A stretch of DNA of 7,065 nt, taken from positions 1 through 7,065 of the forward strand of contig CADCQU010000250.1 in NCBI GenBank assembly GCA_902803635.1. The letters run 5' to 3'. Shown here piece by piece: positions 3,963-7,065 of the stretch (positions are counted from its first letter, which is position 1; every line of letters begins with the position of its first letter). Position numbers and translations under genes: made by a program. The stretch is from an uncultured Lachnospiraceae bacterium (GTDB lineage Bacteria; Bacillota; Clostridia; Lachnospirales; Lachnospiraceae). Below the pieces are notes generated by a model. It made no database searches and was not told the origin of the DNA. It saw nothing but the letters and a program-made list of their open reading frames with translations.

Positions 3963-6473
3963 ATGAGGAGTAGGGAATTTGCAAGAAGGGTCCTTTGGGG
4001 AGCCTTGTTTGCGCTGGCTTTGGCGGCAGGCCTTCTGCTTAGCGGCGGAAAGGTATACGCGGCGACGGCGGTTACCGAGGATACTACCGAGCTTACCGAG
4101 GGTGAGTATGAGTTGACCGAGGACGTTACCGTGAAACAGATGATTGAGATGAAGAGCGGCACGGTCACGCTGAATCTGAAAGGGCATACGCTTAGCATGG
4201 CCGAAATGAACAATAATAACAAGCGTAAAGGTTCCGTCATCTATGTCTCTGGCGGCAAGCTCACCATAAATGGCGGCGGCACCGGCGACAACAGGGGGAA
4301 AATTGCCGGGGGATTTGGTAACAATTACATTCATGAGGACGACGATGATGATGATGAAGATAAGGATAAGAAGCGCGGCGGCGGGCTTGCCATTTCCGCG
4401 GCGGAGGTGGTGCTCAACCACGTCGAAATCTCCGGAAATACGGCTAATTATGGCGGCGGCATCTATATGTGCAATGACTCGAAACTGACTATGGAAGACT
4501 GCCTCATTACTAAGAATACGATTCAGAATTTTGATTATAAGTATTGTGATGGTGCTGCCATTTACAACGATGGCGGAAGCATCACGATGCATGACGGTGC
4601 GGTTACGTTAAATGAAGCGGTAAAGTCTGGCGGCTGGGGCGGTGTCTATTATGCGGAAACTTCGAAAGACTTTACCGTTTCAGGAAATGCGCGTGTTTTT
4701 ATGAACTATGGATTGAATGGTAAAAAAGAGAAAATCTATAACAATTTTTTATTGGGACCTGGAAACTATGCCGGCACAACGAGAGTAAATCTTATCAAAA
4801 TTGATGAGGAGATTGGGCTTGGGGATGATGCCGGATTCGGCGTGTACATGAAAACGCCAGGAGTTTTCACGGAAAAGGATTGTGTGACGCAACCTTCTGA
4901 CATGGCGAAGTTTTACAGTGATATGGAGGATTACGTTGTCATCCGCAATGCGGATGCCGCCCTCGAACTAAAAAAACGTTCGGATGTGGAAACAGACTAT
5001 TACTCTGTTGCGTCGGATGACTCCGAGTATGACCGGGAAGGCCATGGCATTACCGTAACGCTTGCGGACGGTGTAGAGGGAAATATTTATTATCGTGCTT
5101 TTGAAGACGAAACGATGTCAACGGAAGCCCCCGAATTTGTGGACGCTGGTGAGCATGTCGTATTTTTCGAGATTGTTCCGTCGACGGCCGGTTATCCGTG
5201 GATAATGGATTCGGCCATTGTCACAATCACGAAGAGGGATTTTGCGAAGACGCATATTACCGTGGAAGATGTCGCTTATGATGGCGAGGCGCATACGCCG
5301 GTCTACTCTGTCAAGGACTTTGAGGAGAAATATGGCGAGGACGAACAGGAGCTGGCGGAGGTTGACCCGTCGGAATACACGGTGTCCTATCTGAAGGTGG
5401 ATGATCAGGGAAAGAAGGAGGAGGTAGCTCCGGAAGAACTCTCGCAGCCTGGGAAGTACTTGATGGTCTTCACCGCTACGGAAAAGAATTACACCTCGCT
5501 CAAGGAAGAGGGCTCCGAGACCCCCGAGAGTGAAGAGGTCCCATTTGAAGTGAAGGCGCTCGCCCCCGAATTCATGTCCCACGATTTGACACTGGGAGGT
5601 TCCATCGGCGTGAACTTCTTCCTGAATATCCCGGAAGCCGACTATCTTGACTATTCAGACAGCTGCATGACGTTCACGGTGGAGAATGACGATGATGATT
5701 CGAGAATAATCGAATTTGACCCGGATACCACCCCGATGAACCGGGCTGGAACGTATTATAAGTTTACCTGCTACGTGAATTCCGTACAGATGGCCGATAT
5801 GATCACGGCTACCTTCAATTACAAATTTGAAGGGGAAGCGTTGGAAATCACCGATGAATATTCGGTCAAGGAGTATGTGGAGCAGGTAGAAGCAATGGGG
5901 AAGGAAGAGTATCCGCAGAAGGCGCGGGAACTCGTGATGGCTCTGGCTGCTTACGGGCATTTTGCGCAGCAGTACCTCGCCCCGCTTCGCGGCTGGACAA
6001 TCGGTACGGACCATGAGGATATGGACGCAGGCGATACAAAGCCGTATGATGAGGATTCCGTCCTGAAAGCGCATGAGGCTGTCGCCTCCAAGGGTGTCAC
6101 GATCAAGCGCAGCAGCCGGATTGAAAAGGTGACGTTCTCCCTGTATCTTGACACGGATACGGCGATTTACCTGTACTTCAAACCGATCAGCTCGTACAAG
6201 GGTTCTGCAAAGGCGACTGTGAACGGTACTTCTGTTCCGGTCTACAAAATGAGCGACGGTCGCTTCCGCGTGGAGGTCAAGGATATCGGTGCCCACAACC
6301 TTGGAAAGAATTACAAGGTCGAGCTGAAGACCGGCAACACTTCGACGATCGTGAACATTTCCGTACTGTCCTACGTGAAGGCAATTCTGGATTCCTCGAA
6401 GGACGAGAATGAGATCAATCTCGCGATGGCTATCTATTATTATTACCTGAAGGCCAAGGCTCTCGTGGGCTGA
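3963..6473 (+). CDS. Secreted beta-helix / MBG-like surface protein with clostridial-type C-terminal module, 836 aa
   Basis: Residues 1-33 form a signal peptide: basic start, hydrophobic run VLWGALFALALAAGLLL, cleavage predicted after VYA at 33. Residues 34-90 (GEYELTEDVTV, LNLKGHTLS) open a right-handed parallel beta-helix that runs to about 335, with repeats such as GGGLAISAAEVVLNHVEIS and ISGNTANYGGGIYM. An acidic loop HEDDDDDDEDKDKK (124-137) interrupts it. Residues 340-424 and 425-527 resemble two MBG-type Ig-like modules (ITVEDVAYDGEAHTP, then QPGKYLMVFTATEKNY). From about 530 comes a C-terminal module (LTLGGSIGVNFFLNIPE, then SVLSYVKAILDS and AMAIYYYYLKAKALVG) that I know from many secreted clostridial proteins without an agreed function. 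No LPXTG, SLH or lipobox is present, so it is released or attached by an unknown means. It is likely an adhesin or surface-interaction protein; no catalytic residues are identifiable. AAAGGAGG lies 9 nt before the ATG. The middle (about 4440-5100) is visibly more AT-rich in codon choice than putP. Confidence 0.88.
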   Translation: MRSREFARRVLWGALFALALAAGLLLSGGKVYAATAVTEDTTELTEGEYELTEDVTVKQMIEMKSGTVTLNLKGHTLSMAEMNNNNKRKGSVIYVSGGKLTINGGGTGDNRGKIAGGFGNNYIHEDDDDDDEDKDKKRGGGLAISAAEVVLNHVEISGNTANYGGGIYMCNDSKLTMEDCLITKNTIQNFDYKYCDGAAIYNDGGSITMHDGAVTLNEAVKSGGWGGVYYAETSKDFTVSGNARVFMNYGLNGKKEKIYNNFLLGPGNYAGTTRVNLIKIDEEIGLGDDAGFGVYMKTPGVFTEKDCVTQPSDMAKFYSDMEDYVVIRNADAALELKKRSDVETDYYSVASDDSEYDREGHGITVTLADGVEGNIYYRAFEDETMSTEAPEFVDAGEHVVFFEIVPSTAGYPWIMDSAIVTITKRDFAKTHITVEDVAYDGEAHTPVYSVKDFEEKYGEDEQELAEVDPSEYTVSYLKVDDQGKKEEVAPEELSQPGKYLMVFTATEKNYTSLKEEGSETPESEEVPFEVKALAPEFMSHDLTLGGSIGVNFFLNIPEADYLDYSDSCMTFTVENDDDDSRIIEFDPDTTPMNRAGTYYKFTCYVNSVQMADMITATFNYKFEGEALEITDEYSVKEYVEQVEAMGKEEYPQKARELVMALAAYGHFAQQYLAPLRGWTIGTDHEDMDAGDTKPYDEDSVLKAHEAVASKGVTIKRSSRIEKVTFSLYLDTDTAIYLYFKPISSYKGSAKATVNGTSVPVYKMSDGRFRVEVKDIGAHNLGKNYKVELKTGNTSTIVNISVLSYVKAILDSSKDENEINLAMAIYYYYLKAKALVG

Positions 6474-6609
6474 GGGGTTTAGTGAGCTTGCTTCCAGGAC
6501 AGGAGTAAGAACTCCAGGCGAAAGGACTGCGAAAAGATTCTTCATAGGGCTGTGAGGCAAATGTTCGACTCCGGCGTTTGAACGCAGCCTTGCTTGTAAA
6601 AAGAAAATG

Positions 6610-6651
6610 CGGCTTGTCATTTCCGAGACAGCTCGGATGACAAGCCGTTTT
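6610..6651 (+). terminator. Long rho-independent terminator after the secreted protein gene
   Basis: An 11-bp perfect stem, CGGCTTGTCAT (6610-6620) with ATGACAAGCCG (6637-6647), encloses CCGAG/CTCGG (6623-6636) around an ACAG loop. TTTTATTATC follows. It sits 137 nt after the stop codon, leaving an unusually long 3' untranslated region (6474-6609) in which I see no gene. The stem is preceded by an A-rich run (6598-6607), so it could also work on the minus strand. Confidence 0.9.
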
Positions 6652-6680
6652 ATTATCATTCATCGAGGTTTTTTCCATTA

Positions 6681-6709
6681 TTGTCATAAATCCATTTTTT
6701 TGCTATAAT
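6681..6709 (+). promoter_or_regulatory. Strong extended -10 promoter
   Basis: TTGTCA (6681-6686) and TATAAT (6704-6709) are separated by exactly 17 bp, and TGC (6701-6703) immediately precedes the -10, giving an extended -10 element. The predicted start is near 6716, with a leader of about 65 nt before the ATG at 6781. The T-rich spacer resembles strong housekeeping promoters. Confidence 0.88.
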
Positions 6710-6780
6710 CTTTGCATATGTTTGGAAAACACGTATCGACGTACGCAGGTGCGGATGCTTGCTTTCGGAAAGGAGCGTAA

Positions 6781-7065
6781 ATGGCAAAGGACAAAAAGAA
6801 GGAAGAGGAAATCGTAATCCAGCCACGGCGGATTGACGGCATCCTCGACGACGTATATAAAGACTTTTTCGGAGGCGGTCAGCGTCCGGACAACTATGAC
6901 TGGCTGGGCGGCGGTGTCCCGTGCGTGGATTTGCCGGATCCTTCCGAGGGGAAGACAGGCAAGGAGCCAAAGGTAAAAAAGGCGTCCACAGCAAAGGAAA
7001 GCACGCCGAAGGCTCCGGATCTCTCGGAACTCGACGCGCTCTTCAAGCGGGCTTCCATGCAGAAC
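6781..7065 (+). CDS. Unrecognised charged cytoplasmic protein, N-terminal 95 residues only
   Basis: The frame is open from the ATG at 6781 to the right edge (95 codons). An in-frame TAA at 6778-6780 immediately precedes it, so no earlier start is possible, and AAAGGAG (6769-6775) lies 5 nt upstream. The sequence begins with a Lys/Glu-rich segment (MAKDKKKEEEIVIQPRR), then IDGILDDVYKDFFGGGQRPDNYDWLGGG. A Lys/Pro/Ser-rich linker (about 57-79) leads into PDLSELDALFKRA. There is no signal peptide or membrane helix. The disordered linker and the second short segment suggest that the main domain lies downstream, outside the window. I do not recognise the family and assign no function. The near-consensus promoter suggests steady expression. 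Confidence 0.85.
   Translation, partial: MAKDKKKEEEIVIQPRRIDGILDDVYKDFFGGGQRPDNYDWLGGGVPCVDLPDPSEGKTGKEPKVKKASTAKESTPKAPDLSELDALFKRASMQN

Noticed and set aside
3831..4592. 253-codon minus-strand frame overlapping the secreted protein start
   Set aside because: It is antisense to the signal peptide and beta-helix and would run through the promoter and terminator region of its neighbours; no SD.
6555..6590. tRNA T-arm-like string GTTCGACTCCGGC
   Set aside because: The flanks do not form a T stem, and no acceptor, D or anticodon arms are present.
5655..6659. 334-codon minus-strand frame opposite the C-terminal module
   Set aside because: It runs through the terminator hairpin at 6610-6651, has no family resemblance and is antisense to a well-supported protein.

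Overview
The window is about 7 kb of chromosomal DNA from a low-to-moderately GC-rich anaerobe. My best guess is a Negativicutes member (Selenomonadales/Veillonellales, for example a Dialister-, Mitsuokella- or Selenomonas-like organism). This is inferred from strong AGGAGG-type ribosome binding sites, a DUF1858 redox-disulfide protein, an S66 peptidase of the form common in Firmicutes, a clostridial-style secreted beta-helix protein, and a GC-rich palindromic dispersed element of a kind I associate with that group. No rRNA, tRNA, transposase, phage gene or CRISPR array is visible.

Layout. On the minus strand from the left edge lies the N-terminal 391 residues of an S66 (LdcA/MccF-like) LD-carboxypeptidase, 3-1175. 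Its coding sequence carries an in-frame insert that contains two GC-rich hairpins (404-441). Next is a gene-free stretch (1176-1530) filled mostly by a tandem array: four 64-bp units plus a fifth half-core in exact 64-bp register, arranged A-B-A-B. A minus-strand DUF1858 gene (1580-1831) follows, with its own rho-independent terminator at 1531-1560.

A 451-bp divergent intergenic region (1832-2282) separates it from a plus-strand sodium/proline symporter gene (putP, 2283-3734). That region holds three iterated CATTTG-type sites about 30 bp apart. putP is closed by a terminator (3759-3793). A promoter (3834-3863) with flanking inverted repeats and a structured leader then precedes a large gene (3963-6473). 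It encodes an 836-residue secreted protein: signal peptide, parallel beta-helix with a poly-aspartate loop, two MBG-like Ig-fold modules and a conserved but unnamed C-terminal module. A long terminator hairpin (6610-6651) follows. A near-consensus extended -10 promoter (6681-6709) then drives an unrecognised gene that starts at 6781 and runs off the right edge.

The genes look like independent single-gene transcription units, each with its own signals, rather than one operon or defence system. I see cell-wall peptide recycling or resistance (S66), redox/disulfide chemistry (DUF1858), solute uptake (PutP) and surface interaction (secreted beta-helix protein). Nothing ties them into one pathway. 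The most unusual material is non-coding or quasi-coding: the alternating 64-bp hairpin array, the palindromic element absorbed into the peptidase reading frame, and the iterated palindromes ahead of putP.
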